Of a stretch of DNA of 64,000 nucleotides, positions 21,750 to 32,528 are shown piece by piece. The stretch covers positions 62,001-126,000 of the forward strand of contig FWCC01000158.1 in the NCBI GenBank assembly GCA_900169235.1, given 5' to 3'. Below the pieces are notes generated by a model. That model was given only the letters and a program-made list of their open reading frames with translations. It was not told the origin of the DNA and made no database searches. The stretch's first letter is position 1, and the number at the start of each line of letters is the position of its first letter. The DNA comes from Zarea fungicola (lineage: Eukaryota; Ascomycota; Sordariomycetes; Hypocreales; Cordycipitaceae). The position numbers and the translations under genes were made by a program.

Positions 21750-22691
21750 ATGACTGTACAAAAAGCAATTTCCGAGTCATCGGCAGATGTTTTCACCAGG
21801 AACAAGGCTTTCTGGAACAATTACCTTAACGGGCGACCTGCAGCTCCGGACATCTTTTTTAGGCGACTCTTTCGCTACCACCAAGAGCACCACGGCAGCT
21901 TCGGCACTGTCCACGACGCGGGAGCTGGAAATGGTCCATACTCTGAGAAATTGGGATCCAAGTTCGGACATGTCATCGTCTCCGATATTGCATCTGACAA
22001 TGTTGCCTTTGCTAAAGACAGATTAGGCATGAACGGGTTCAGCTACCGCGTGGGCCGTCTCGAAGACAGCGAGGGCATTCCTGACGGTAGCGTGGATATG
22101 GTGTTTGTAACCAACGTGATGCATTTTCCGGACCAGAAACGGGCCATGGAAGTCATTGCCAGGCAGTTGCGGCCCGGCGGGACATTTGCCTGCGCGACCT
22201 TTGGAGCTGCCCATTTCGCGTCTGCGCAGGTGCAGGATATCTATGTGCGAATCAGTCAGGCAGGAGCGCGACTACTTCTGCAGACACTCCAGGACCCCGA
22301 AAAATTAATCGCAGCCATGGTCAGGACTCGGGGCAATTGTAACATTGCCCCGCTGGACGAGGACCTATTTGTGCGTGGTGCGCAACGTATCCTGCTGAAT
22401 ATGCCCGAGGAAGGCATAACATCGCCATTGCCTCCAGAAATTGAAGTAGAAGAGGAGCCTCTGTATGATGGTGCGAGTGATGTTATAGTGAGGGAAGCGG
22501 AGGATGGCTGGGGCTTCGTCATGGATCTAGTTGATATCCGAGACCACATCCAGTCATTTCCATTCGGCCGGGATGTGGAGACGGTTCTTCCAGACTTGTG
22601 GTCTGAAATGAAAAAGGCTGTCAAAGATGAGCGAGTCCACGGCCACTGGCCGGCTAAGATCATCCTGGCGACCCGAAAGTACCCTGGCTGA
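21750..22691 (+). CDS. Class I SAM-dependent methyltransferase (probable carboxyl methyltransferase)
   Basis: Single exon of 313 residues from the ATG at 21750. The frame is open back to 21528, but a TATA-like box lies inside that extension, so it is taken as leader. SAM motif I is DAGAGNG at residues 56-62, an acidic Asp follows at about 79 (VIVSDIAS), and later motifs are MVFVTNVMHFPD and LRPGG. UbiE/trans-aconitate-methyltransferase-like fold. In tetrahydroxanthone clusters a small class I enzyme makes the C-ring methyl ester, a good match here. An O-methylation of a phenol cannot be excluded. Confidence 0.85.
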   Translation: MTVQKAISESSADVFTRNKAFWNNYLNGRPAAPDIFFRRLFRYHQEHHGSFGTVHDAGAGNGPYSEKLGSKFGHVIVSDIASDNVAFAKDRLGMNGFSYRVGRLEDSEGIPDGSVDMVFVTNVMHFPDQKRAMEVIARQLRPGGTFACATFGAAHFASAQVQDIYVRISQAGARLLLQTLQDPEKLIAAMVRTRGNCNIAPLDEDLFVRGAQRILLNMPEEGITSPLPPEIEVEEEPLYDGASDVIVREAEDGWGFVMDLVDIRDHIQSFPFGRDVETVLPDLWSEMKKAVKDERVHGHWPAKIILATRKYPG

Positions 22692-23028
22692 TTGACACTG
22701 CAGGAAAGCGGGTGTCGTTGGATCTGGGTCCGGTTATCCGTTCGGTGCATATGGGAAAACATGACAAAATCGGCACTCCGACGCAAGTCCCAGCCACCAT
22801 TTTGAATTCCACCGAATTTACCGAAGGCGTGAATAAAAATACCGATATACAAAGGGCGGCGTAATTCTGATCCGGCATTCATGCCAAGTAACCCCGATTC
22901 TGCGGTGAAGTAAGTCGCGGCTTGAAAACCAAGCTCCCATATAATTAGAAATGGATAGAGAGACGTCGTTGGGCAATATACATTCTTTATGAGCCGTTGA
23001 GTTCCAAACGTTCAATGCTAACAACATA
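22692..23028. promoter_or_regulatory. Upstream region of SnoaL-like gene 2
   Basis: 337 bp without a gene, holding the TCGGCACTCCGA inverted repeat at 22770-22781, about 250 bp before the ATG. Confidence 0.55.
22770..22781. promoter_or_regulatory. Putative cluster operator TCGGCACTCCGA
   Basis: Second copy of the TCGG-N4-CCGA inverted repeat, differing at one base from the copy at 8901. Both copies lie upstream of the two SnoaL-like paralogues. Confidence 0.5.
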
Positions 23029-23556
23029 ATGCCCGCTCCAGCAGAAGTTCAAGCGGCAACTCTTGATAAGTTTATCGAAAGTTGGCGTAGATGGTCACCT
23101 GATGACTTTCTTGCCACTTGGTCTGAAGACCTAAACTTCACGACGCTGCCCTTCAGCTACGGCAAGCCCACACGGGCCAGACCGCAGCTGGAGCCGCGTT
23201 ACCGCCTCCTCATGTCAACTTTGAAAAACCTCGAGGTGTGGAAACAGGAAGCCCATGTTTTATCAAAAACCACAGAAAAGAAATCAGGAAATTTACTAAC
23301 ACTTATGTACACAACAATTTAGCTCACGGTGCACAACGTCGTTCACGACAGTGCGAATAGCAAAGCTGCGATTTATGCACTCGTCAAGGCAGACACGGAT
23401 TTTGGGCCATATGAGAATGAACAAGCTGTCTTCATAGCATTTGATGAGAGCGGCGAAAAGGTCAGCAAGATTGAAGAGATGAACGATACTGCCTTTAGGC
23501 AGGCTTGGGATCCAAAATACTACGAGCATATAGGTTGGGGTCAGCCACCAAAATAG
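23029..23556 (+). CDS. SnoaL-like polyketide cyclase/isomerase, paralogue 2
   Basis: Two exons (23029-23235, 23323-23556; 87-bp intron) give 146 residues. Shares KFIESWRRWSPDDF, VHNVVHDSA and FGPYENEQAVF with the gene at 8252, an identical 207-nt first exon and the same intron position, so the two arose by duplication. The C-terminal tails differ completely (GWGQPPK against KQSTTEAA). It follows the FMO/methyltransferase pair and precedes the Baeyer-Villiger oxidase, the right neighbourhood for a ring-closing or isomerising step on the cleaved anthraquinone. No catalytic residue can be assigned with certainty. Confidence 0.82.
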
Positions 23557-24298
23557 TGATTTGTCATGGTGCCACCAGTTGTGTCAAGCCGCTGGCAAGA
23601 ATAGGCCTGATAGATAACGCCGTTGCTGGAAGCAAAAACCAGAGACTGCTTCTCACTCTCTTGGAATAAATTTGGTTGTTGATAAAAACGCTACGTATCA
23701 CCTACGAAGCGGCCCTGTTGGCTATACTGTCGTCGTATTTTTGTGCTTGCCATAACCTCCTTTCCCAGTCTGGAGCATTGATATAAATAAAAGTTAGGAC
23801 ATTAAATTATTATGCTGAATACCAGACTTCCTGGCGCAGGATGAAGACTAACACCAGGCCACTCACCATGCTAACCACCCACTTAGTCATATTCAGCTGC
23901 TAATAACGCATGATCAAAGTAGTTATGGCTTCGGTGGTTTTGAGAGCAATTGAAAGCGTTACTGGAGTTGCCTCATGGGTGAAATGGGACCGGTCATGCC
24001 ATCGCCCGAAACACCGATTGATCCGGAAGACTAGTTTCGATATCACGAGTCATAGTTGCATAATTACAAGCGTTCAAAGGGCCGGTCCGACTTCAATTCG
24101 ACGTAACTAACAATGTATCGGTGCATTCCTAAATTTCGGCTTGCTCACCCTGTTGCATCCCGACCTTCCGCTTACAACCCAAGTTGCAAGCGGCAGTTAA
24201 AGCCAAGAATCCGCACCCACCGTTAATTCGTAGAACAATTTGGACGATCAAGAAGAAGAAAAAATCAGAAACGGACATTTCGCAAATTACTGCAAGCA
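23557..24298. other. Intergenic region upstream of the Baeyer-Villiger oxidase
   Basis: 742 bp with no credible gene. It contains scattered TCGG half-sites (for example at 24118) and TCGATATCACGA (TCG-N6-CGA) near 24036. No strong core-promoter element recognised. Confidence 0.4.
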
Positions 24299-25657
24299 AT
24301 GCCATCTCAAGTATCAGCCCCAGCCCGTGCGGCGCAAGTTGTCTTGTCAGAGAAACATATTGGCATTCTCGGCGATACCAAACTCAGCAGTGAGAGTGTC
24401 AGCGAAGCCAATCGTTTGCTGCAAAAAAATCATGAGGAGTGGCACATGTTCTTTCGTGATCGCGCCGGACATAACCATATTGCACATTCTATTTTAACCT
24501 GTTTAGCACTCGGTGCGGCTCCGCAGGACATTCAGCGCGCATACGACGATGGTGTGGGCATCCAGCGGCCAATTCCTGAGGTTGACGATGACATTGTCAA
24601 GAGACTGGCGGACGACGATTTCATGTACGAAGCTCTAGGCACCATCACCCAATATGCATCTTTTCTTGTATTCTTCCAGGCCCATATCGAAGAGCATGGG
24701 TGGAAAGAGACCGTCAACAAGTACATCTTTTCTCGCAGCAAAGTCGCCGAAAAGATGCTGGCACGCATGTATGAAGGTGCATACCACCCCGTGATTCATC
24801 TCGGCCTCGGTATTGAGTTCCAGCAGCCCAGCATCGTTGCCGAGGCGCTGGCACAAGCCGCAGCCCATGACGACAGCAATATCAGCATGCTGTTTGAGGC
24901 CTGCGAAGCACAAGCTGGCATCTCATACCCAGCGGAGAAGCCCAAGTCTTTGATCCAGCTCGTGCACGAGGCGCGCAACACGGACAAGATCCGCAACGCA
25001 CCCGTCTGGCAGGACTTTGGCAACAAGATGCGGGACGGAGTTGTGGGGAGGGCTTGCATGGAGATGGCTATGCTTGCCTCTCAGTTTCAGATAAAGCCCC
25101 AGGACCTGGAACGACGCACCGCCGAGATGATCAGTACCTGCGCCTACATGGCCGGCGCGAGCCAGCGAACGGGCCGGAAGCGCAAGATTGACTTCTTTTA
25201 CATGCATGCTGTGACTAGCTCCATCTTTTTCAGCGTCATTATTAAACAAGATTGGATCAAGCTGGAAGACCGTGTCCGCATGGTGGAATGGAAGGGTCGT
25301 CTGGATTTGGCGTGGTATGTCGTGAGCGGCTCGGCGGAGCTGCATGCCAGCGCCGTTACTGCCTACCATGACGATTTTACAGATTCCATGGAATGGGACG
25401 AGCTGTATGCTGTGGTAAATAAGGAGCATGATGATGGGCATGTTGCGAAACTGATACGGGCGTTGAAGAACGGACAGAATGCAGCGGAGCGTTTCGAAGG
25501 TGGTGAGTTTAGTGAGTCGTTTCCAGTTCACGGCGACATGTGGATCAAAATTGCTCGCATGGCGTTGGGAACGACCAAAGACTGCCCAACAGATCAAAAG
25601 TTTGTGAATTTCACGGGTTTCGATATGGGCTGGCAGATTCGTCCGGACCTCCAGTAG
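24299..25657 (+). CDS. DUF4243 Baeyer-Villiger oxidase (questin oxidase/MdpL/AflY family)
   Basis: Single exon of 452 residues. The start [18 protein letters not shown] is plausible and no intron is needed. His-rich helical segments typical of the family are [16 protein letters not shown] (about 58-73) and [13 protein letters not shown] (about 162-174). These flavin-independent enzymes open the central quinone ring of emodin- or chrysophanol-type anthraquinones by Baeyer-Villiger oxidation, giving the benzophenone or xanthone carbon skeleton. The presence of this gene is the strongest sign that the pathway goes beyond an anthraquinone. The anthrone oxygenase lies just downstream on the same strand. 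Confidence 0.9.
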   Translation: MPSQVSAPARAAQVVLSEKHIGILGDTKLSSESVSEANRLLQKNHEEWHMFFRDRAGHNHIAHSILTCLALGAAPQDIQRAYDDGVGIQRPIPEVDDDIVKRLADDDFMYEALGTITQYASFLVFFQAHIEEHGWKETVNKYIFSRSKVAEKMLARMYEGAYHPVIHLGLGIEFQQPSIVAEALAQAAAHDDSNISMLFEACEAQAGISYPAEKPKSLIQLVHEARNTDKIRNAPVWQDFGNKMRDGVVGRACMEMAMLASQFQIKPQDLERRTAEMISTCAYMAGASQRTGRKRKIDFFYMHAVTSSIFFSVIIKQDWIKLEDRVRMVEWKGRLDLAWYVVSGSAELHASAVTAYHDDFTDSMEWDELYAVVNKEHDDGHVAKLIRALKNGQNAAERFEGGEFSESFPVHGDMWIKIARMALGTTKDCPTDQKFVNFTGFDMGWQIRPDLQ

Positions 25658-26281
25658 GGAATTCGACTAGGGAAACAGCCGCATTCAGCGGACGAGGTGA
25701 ATGGAATGTCGCGAAGGGCTGAAGTAGACAGCAGAGTGAAGGCTGGAGAATGAGCGCCAAATACAGTGTATAGAATAAATTCGGCAGATATTCAATCAGC
25801 TATTAAGAGCAATTCATAAAAAGAGAAAGAGAAAAATCAACGAAGAGACGTTCTTGTGTACTCCAACCGTAAGAATAGATGTCGGATGTGTTTTACAGCA
25901 ACACAGCAACAAAGCAAGGGCTCGGTGTCGGAGGGTTTGAAATTGCTCCTCTAGCCAGCGGATGGTTTTACAGTCTGAGTGGGCTGTAGTAGGATTATTG
26001 GAGTACTAGAATTGGGCCACTGTATCCTGGTACGAGCCGGATACCAGCGTTGCCGAAGTAGGGTAACTATAAATATTTTGTTGATATATTCCGAAACAGC
26101 TCTGCCCATCTACTGACGCCAGCAATAAGCTCGTGAGAAATTTGAGCCTATCTTTCCGTCTATTAATGAAACGGAGCTCTATAAAACACCGTCTCTGAAG
26201 TCTTCCATTTTACTGCACTGTCTGGAAAGCTTCTCCCAAATAAAAGGTCTGTCGATAGTTCAGCGGACCATCTAAAGGGAG
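25658..26281. other. Intergenic region upstream of anthrone oxygenase
   Basis: No gene. Contains closely spaced TCGG half-sites at about 25925-25933 (TCGGTGTCGG) and the leader of the DUF1772 gene. Confidence 0.4.
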
Positions 26282-26862
26282 ATGTTTCTCCTCAGACCGT
26301 CCCTCATCGCCGTCGCCACCGGAATCATTGGCTCAGCCTGGTCATCTGGTACGTTTATTCTACCGCTTAGCAATCAGATCTAGCAAATCAAATTGCTCAT
26401 CGCGTCTTTCGATCGCGCGCCACAGACTAAATCAGTGCTCGTTTAGGTGCCATTGCCTCTGCAACGATCATGGGCGTCTCGGCTGCTATCAACATACCTG
26501 ATACCGCGGCCAAGACGTGGCGGGAGATTTACTTACACGGTGCCGCTTTGATGCCCAAGGTGGCCGCTATCGTGACGCTGGCGTATAGCTATGCCGCCTA
26601 CGAGGCATACTGTGCAGGTGGTGTTTGGAAGGGCTACGTTACTGCTGCAGGGTTCCTTATCTCGATTATCCCATTTACCCTAATTTTTATGCGCCATACG
26701 AATGTGTGCCTGCACAAGATGGCCGAGGGTAGAGATGTGGCCAAGGAATGGATTCTTGAAGACTTGTTACGCCGATGGAATATTCTCAACATGACCCGCA
26801 GCTGCCTGTGCCTCATCTCCAGCATGCTTGGCATGGCCACTATGATTCAGAGCCTACACTAG
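26282..26862 (+). CDS. DUF1772 anthrone oxygenase-like membrane protein
   Basis: Two exons (26282-26348, 26447-26862; 98-bp intron) give 160 residues. About four hydrophobic helices; the family-like segments are SGAIASATIMGV after the splice, LHGAALMPKVA in the first third, and an ending in MLGMATMI. Proteins of this family (HypC, AgnL2 and relatives, from memory) oxidise the C-10 methylene of anthrones such as emodin anthrone to anthraquinones, without an obvious cofactor. It supplies the substrate for the Baeyer-Villiger oxidase encoded just upstream. This is probably the right edge of the core cluster. Confidence 0.85.
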
Positions 26863-27801
26863 AAGGCCAATGTTTTAGATCTTGGTACAATATCTTGCAG
26901 CATGAATTTCGTGGGGAGGATATAAAACGCGGTTTGGTTCCGGTTAACTTCTCGTTTTCCACTACATCAGAGTAGCAACCAACCCTCCTTGAGTCTCACC
27001 ATCACATACAAGGTTCACCTACCACATTTGCTTAGTAGAGGGCGCGGTATTGGCCGCAACGCTTCTACTGATAGACATTGTTATAAAGTGCATGCAAATG
27101 TCTTCGCAGCTATGGAGGCGCTAAGGAGTACAATATATCGTCTTGCTTAAAAATGTATGGCAAAGTTGAGTCAAGCAAGTGCCATGCCCCAGCTCTGGTC
27201 GGCTAGTGATAAGTAAATTTTATGTAGATACATCCTGTCTACGGAGAGCCAACCAAGTCGTTCCTTATCGGCATAATTTTAGCGCTCCCATTTCGTCCTC
27301 ATTCAACTGGCTTTCAGCTTCGGTACAAAAAGGGACAGCAATACCGGTAAATCTAGTTCGGTTGAGCATTTAGTCAAGGTAGCTAGTAATTAAATCATCC
27401 AGTTAGGAACAGTCTCGAGTACGAAAGTCTACTGCAATGTCAGGCCTCTCGTAACTGCGTTAATGCAGTAAATTAAATTTCACTCTTATACTCAGGGTTG
27501 AAGTTTGACGCAAGTGTTCAACTCACCGCCTCCGCTTCCCAAGCTCTTGTCGTTATACACATGCACTCTCGGCACGTCGCGCAGGCGCTTGCGCAAGCCT
27601 AGCAACCTGGCCAGGCGGCGAATTGCCTCTGGTCAGATCTGCCATGCCATGCATGAGCTTGACAAAATGAAGGAAGTAGGGGTCATCAAATTTAAGAATG
27701 AGTTTTATTGTATTCAATCTTCTCTTTATTATGTTATTAAGATGTGAGTAGTGAGTAGTGAGTATTAACATGGTACATGGCAGCGACGGCGGTCTGCTTC
27801 T
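26863..27801. other. Intergenic region at the cluster's right edge
   Basis: No credible gene. A TATAAAA element at about 26920 has no obvious gene downstream. Otherwise AT-rich unremarkable sequence. Confidence 0.4.
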
Positions 27802-28458
27802 TCACGTCTGAGTAGGTTGTATTTTGCGTGCCACAATAAATGGTCGCTTATCATTGCCTTTTGAAGAGTGGATCTCATCAACGAGAATCTCAAATCCAGC
27901 AGACACAATGTATCTTTTGAGATCAGCGGTGTTGAAGCTTCCCACAGATGGAGCCAAGCCAAATACTTGCATGACTGGTATTCCCACCAATCGAATGAGC
28001 GGATTCATTTCTCCAACACACGGTGTCTTGCTGATGAATAGTCCTCCGTCTTCCAACATTGTGCGAATACTCTGCATGGTGGCAGGAGTGTCATGCACAA
28101 GGTGGAGGTAATTGAAGCCCAGTATGGTGCTGTATTTGGAGGCCTCCGTCGATAGCGCAGCGGCAGTTGTCGCACGAAACTCGAGGCCGGCGATAGCATT
28201 TTTCGTGGCTAATTTCTCTTGTGCAATTTCAATCATCTTTGGCGATAAATCCGTAGCGAGGTATCGGGAAACACTTGGCGCAAGAAGCAGCGCGGTTGAG
28301 CCTGTTCCACATCCCAACTCCAACACACGGTCGCTATCCTTGAGAAAGCTCCTTGTCTTGTCTAGACTTCTTTCATATCCTTCTTGATCGCCTACTTTGC
28401 TCAGTGAGTATTTCTTCGCTGCACCATCCCAAAACTTTGTGTCGTTTTCGACTGTCAT
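27802..28458 (-). CDS. Class I SAM-dependent methyltransferase (UbiE-like)
   Basis: Single exon of 218 residues from the ATG at 28458 (MTVENDTKFWDGAAKKYS). The frame stays open upstream to 28575, but that extension looks like leader. SAM motif I VLELGCGTGS and the following ATDLSP are clear; later FNYLHLVHDT and LEDGG fit motifs IV and V. The substrate cannot be predicted. It lies about 0.9 kb from the anthrone oxygenase and could be the last cluster gene or an unrelated neighbour; nothing in its promoter links it to the pathway. Confidence 0.82.
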   Translation of the reverse strand: MTVENDTKFWDGAAKKYSLSKVGDQEGYERSLDKTRSFLKDSDRVLELGCGTGSTALLLAPSVSRYLATDLSPKMIEIAQEKLATKNAIAGLEFRATTAAALSTEASKYSTILGFNYLHLVHDTPATMQSIRTMLEDGGLFISKTPCVGEMNPLIRLVGIPVMQVFGLAPSVGSFNTADLKRYIVSAGFEILVDEIHSSKGNDKRPFIVARKIQPTQT

Positions 28459-31204
28459 TGTGCTCCAAGGTAAAATGGTAGGAGGAGGTTGTGGAAGGAG
28501 AGTATGGGTATGGAATGTGTGAGGGACGTGTCTGCCGCACCGCAACAAATTTACAGAAGAAAGACTGGTCTTCATCGTGTAACACCTGACGCTGAGATTG
28601 TGTCTTCTATTTTGCTTGGCATCTGAGGCTGAAGTGGACAGGTGGCCATTGCCTCCGAGGCAAACAATCAGGTTGAAACGTACAAGCCAAAATCAAGCTC
28701 AGCCGCTCGCCATGCCAAGTTTATTAAAGCTGCCATTGAATGAGTCAGAGTCAACACATTTTAAGCCATCAAATCGTTTCTTGTATTAGTTTTCTCATCA
28801 ACAATGGTTTGACGGCCGAGATGATGGCACCAAGATGGTAACTATTGTTATAAAAATAAAATAAAAAATAAAAGCCACAGCCCATGTTCCTCCGTACCAA
28901 GGATTGTTTCGAGAAAGTGTAGACTGAGTTTTTTGCAAGGCTGACAAGAGCAGTCCTCTACATTCATACCAGTTTGGTAAGTGCATGTGAAGTTGGCGTA
29001 ATGCTCAGGACGCTCCACTTGAATAAATATTTAAATGGCCCGTGTATACTCGGAAACCATCGCTGTTTGGCTTAGTTTGAACCTTGCGCCAGTTATTAGC
29101 GTAACTGTCGTCGCATCAATCCTCGTCAAAAGGAAGACTATGTTGTAAGTTTAACAGCCCAAACAGTAGCAACAACAATGAGTGCGTTAAAGTGGCTAGG
29201 CGCAGCGTGAACCAGATAGTATTTCTCCAATTTTGGTAATTTATAAATACTGCAGCGCTTCGTCGTCGTTGTACAATTTGGCTGAGGACATTTAGACATC
29301 ACCCCAGACTGGACCCTAGCAGCTCGGGATCTCGATGTTGAGCTCAAGTGGCGCTTGTTACTGTTAGAAATTCTCAGCGAAGTTAATTTTCCAACGCTTT
29401 TCTTTCCTTGTCTTCCGTAGAGTCTGCCGTTGACCAACCAGTGGTTTTGTTCCTCGTCGCTATATGATTGGTGGCGCGGATGTAGAGTTTCAATGGTCAG
29501 GAATTCGCGGGTGGATGACACTACATCCCTTTCGTCTGCACCCATGTAGCTCAGAAATGCAATAGGCATTGTAAATTAAAATAATTATCGCTGCTGAACA
29601 GAGATACGTGGTTGGGCGGAAAACTTGCTTGAGCAGAGAGATGATCGACAGGAGGCAGCCTCGCTTGCCCCAAAAAACGGCCATTACGCAGGGACGCGTT
29701 TTAAACAACAGAAAATAGAGTAATGGCTATAATTATCCTATGCTATAATGTAATAAATATTATATTTCTCTCTAATGTTACGTCTTTCCAGATGTAACAG
29801 ACTTCTTCACCTCTATAGCCATGTTTCTAACGACACTTCTCTCGTTGGCTATCTTGGCCACTCGACCGATCACTACTCCAATCTAGCTTCATGGGTGACG
29901 TTACATGTCCATACAGATGTCGTCGAGTCTTCTACGAGACACAAAATACAGAGATTGGTGTTGAATAAATTACAAACGTAACCGAAATCTTGTGTGAACA
30001 TATTGATACGCTTGGAAAACGAGGCGAATGGGCGAAGTCGGCCATTTTTGTTGTCCAGAAGGTATAACCAATCAAGAATTAAATATTTCCCAAAAACGAT
30101 GCCCTGGCCCCATTCCACCATTAGTCATTAAATTGTATTCACCGTGGAATACAAAAATACGCAGAATGATGGGCTCACGTCATTTGTCGTGCAGACGCTC
30201 CACGATATCACGTACCAGCAGCGGAAACGCACAGCCGCCTTCTCGCCAATTACCCCAACTACATGGCGCCCAGTGACAGTGGACACCAAGTTGATGGAGA
30301 AAACGTGCGGCTACTTATACAATTAAGCAGGTATAGGACTCCGGCTGCGTAATCCGTAAAGGGCTGGGTATTTACGAGTCAAGACCGCAAGAGAGGAGGA
30401 TGGGCGAATATCATTACCAACTAGAGGGTGTGTGGATATGTGCAAGCCATCGCTTGAGTTATCCAAACCAGAAGGGGCTAACAAACTAGAGTTTTAGTCC
30501 CTCGGTGCCACCAATATTTGTTCGATCAGATATCTAAGTGAAAGCTTGGATGTGGTGCTTGCCGAGAAAAAGAACGCAGTTGAAGGTTGCATGGAGGACT
30601 AGATACATTGAATCTTTTAATTTTGTTTCCCTGTCCCGTTTTTCTGATTATAATTATTTTCTTTTTATTACTTAATCTATTGTTTTCATTTAGCTTGCGA
30701 TTGAGTTCCCATCAGGCTTGGTGGCAAAGCTTGATACGTAGAGTCGAAAATGTGGCTTTTGATCCAGAGCCAGATCCAGGCTGGCGGCAAGCACGCGATC
30801 AGTGACCTCTGATGAAGTATCATGAATATTTTGCTTCAGATTTTGAAACATAAAATTAAGACCTCCGCACACACTGCTACAATATTATTCTTGTGGATCT
30901 TGTGGATCTTGTGGCGATGAATTCAAGCCTTGCACATGACAATGATATCTCAATACCAACCCAAACACTCTTGACACTACGCCACAGTTTCCAGAGGGCT
31001 ATAGACTGGGTTTTTGAATATAAATGAGTCTTTCGAAGAGAATAAACTTTTTCTGGGAAAGTTTTCAACTTGACAATCCCTCCTTTGCAACACTCTCTGT
31101 CACCAACATCGTCATCTCGAACCTACATCGCTCCCAGACGCTTCTTCCTCTCAGTACAACTCCTGAAAGGACTTTTATCCACATATAATACTGCCCAAAA
31201 AGTC
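28459..31204. other. Gene-poor region of about 2.7 kb
   Basis: No gene can be supported. Short open frames lack family character. A small tandem repeat of TTGTGGATC units occurs at about 30891-30912. A 60-residue frame at 30144-30326 might be a fragment of something but has no recognisable match. Confidence 0.4.
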
Positions 31205-32227
31205 ATGGTTGCAAAGGAAGTTATCCGCATTCCCGCAATGGAGCCCATGCTGGAGAAGAATGGGCAGAACCAGGCTAGAGAGGACTTCATCCCTCTTACT
31301 ATCGCGGACTGCCGAGACGATAATTGGAATTGTGCGGTTGTAGGAGATACTAGACACGCCCACGAAGGTAGAGCAATGTCCGTCGAAGTTTTAATTCGTC
31401 AAGAGATCTCAACCTCGAGCTCCGAGATTTCATGCGCCGCAGAGAAGCGCTCATCGCCGCCGATCCTCTGTCTCGGCGCAGCCAGAACTGGTACCGCCTC
31501 TCTCGGTGCTGCACTCAACGAACTCGGCATTGAGCGCGTGCATCACGGCCTCAAGGTCTTCAAGGAGGCCTGGCAGTGGGACTTTTTTGACCTTGCCGCC
31601 GATGCCACCTTCCCCAACCTCAAGAGCTACACGGGACGGCCATTTACGCGCGCCGACTGGGACTACCTGATGCGCCACTACGACGCCATTACCGATCTTG
31701 GCTCCTTCTTCGCAGTCTCGCTGCTCGCCGCGTACCCCGACGCCAAGGTCATCCTCGTCGAGCGTGACATTGAGCGCTGGCACAAGAGTGTCAGCGTCCT
31801 CTTTGAGCCGTGGACGCACCGCAGCAGACGCCTCGCCATGCGCATCATTGGTCCGCTGGCCGAGAGCAAGTCCGGTCTGGCCTCGTTCAAGATGTGCATG
31901 GGCTGGACGGAGTCTGAGAAACCCAAGGCCCTCTGTAAGAATGCGCGTGCGGCCTACGTCAGGCACTACGAGACTATTCGCGCCACGGTGCCGAAGGAGC
32001 AGCTTCTCGAGTATAGACTCACGGACGGGTGGGAGCCGCTCGCCAAGTTTCTCGGCAAGAAGGCGCCCGGCCCGGGGGTCCCGTTCCCGCATGTCAACGA
32101 TGCCAAGGAGTTTAAAAAGGTGGTGGATAATGGCGCCAAATACTTTCTCAAGAAAGCGACCAAGAATTTCTTCCGGCCGTGCTTTTGGCTCGGCTGCTCT
32201 CATGAAGCCGATGCACACCGCCAGTAA
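31205..32227 (+). CDS. Sulfotransferase-like P-loop protein (Sulfotransfer_4 type)
   Basis: 340 residues from the ATG at 31205; the frame is open further upstream to 31070 with low-complexity leader-like sequence. LCLGAARTGTASLGAAL is the PAPS-binding-like P-loop, and VERDIERWHKSV matches the second nucleotide-binding motif (Arg...Ser). The rest, including FPNLKSYTGRPFTRADWD, fits the fungal and plant group annotated as NAD-dependent epimerase or sulfotransferase family. The C-terminus is hydrophobic and basic. Codons are markedly richer in G/C at third positions than in the cluster to the left. Substrate unknown; sulfation is not proven for this group. Confidence 0.8.
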   Translation: MVAKEVIRIPAMEPMLEKNGQNQAREDFIPLTIADCRDDNWNCAVVGDTRHAHEGRAMSVEVLIRQEISTSSSEISCAAEKRSSPPILCLGAARTGTASLGAALNELGIERVHHGLKVFKEAWQWDFFDLAADATFPNLKSYTGRPFTRADWDYLMRHYDAITDLGSFFAVSLLAAYPDAKVILVERDIERWHKSVSVLFEPWTHRSRRLAMRIIGPLAESKSGLASFKMCMGWTESEKPKALCKNARAAYVRHYETIRATVPKEQLLEYRLTDGWEPLAKFLGKKAPGPGVPFPHVNDAKEFKKVVDNGAKYFLKKATKNFFRPCFWLGCSHEADAHRQ

Positions 32228-32528
32228 AGCAGACACGTTTTTGTCTTTTCGTTCTTTATTCTTTTCCTTTGTCTCTTACCAATCATTTTGTGACCTGATC
32301 TTATACACGGTACTTTCTCCGTTTCACATCACGATCACTACGTTGTCGCAAAAATACAGGAAGGAGTTTGGCGCTGGGTTATTGGATGTCTACAAGTTAG
32401 GCGCGCCACAGACTTCACATTTGAATGTCTTTAAACTGTATATGACTTTGCAGGGAACTGCCCACTTTGACGGAGCTCTTGTTATTTGTAATTAGTAATT
32501 AAAAGTCACTGATTTTTACACAGGGGAT
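32228..32528. other. Convergent intergenic region
   Basis: 3' regions of the sulfotransferase-like and PEBP-like genes; T-rich at 32240-32280. No gene. Confidence 0.5.

Noticed and set aside
1..26862. Reading the cluster as an aflatoxin/sterigmatocystin cluster
   Set aside because: AflR/AflS-like genes are shared, but fatty-acid synthase and the many P450s and desaturation genes of aflatoxin pathways are absent, while xanthone-type genes are present.
29138..29569. 143-residue minus-strand frame
   Set aside because: No recognisable family, uneven composition and no start context; kept as non-coding.
30144..30326. 60-residue plus-strand frame with protein-like composition
   Set aside because: No start exon, signal or family match could be supported.
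31451..32236. Long antisense frame opposite the sulfotransferase-like gene
   Set aside because: It is a shadow of strong third-position G/C in the sense gene; low-complexity Arg/Leu/Glu composition and no family features.
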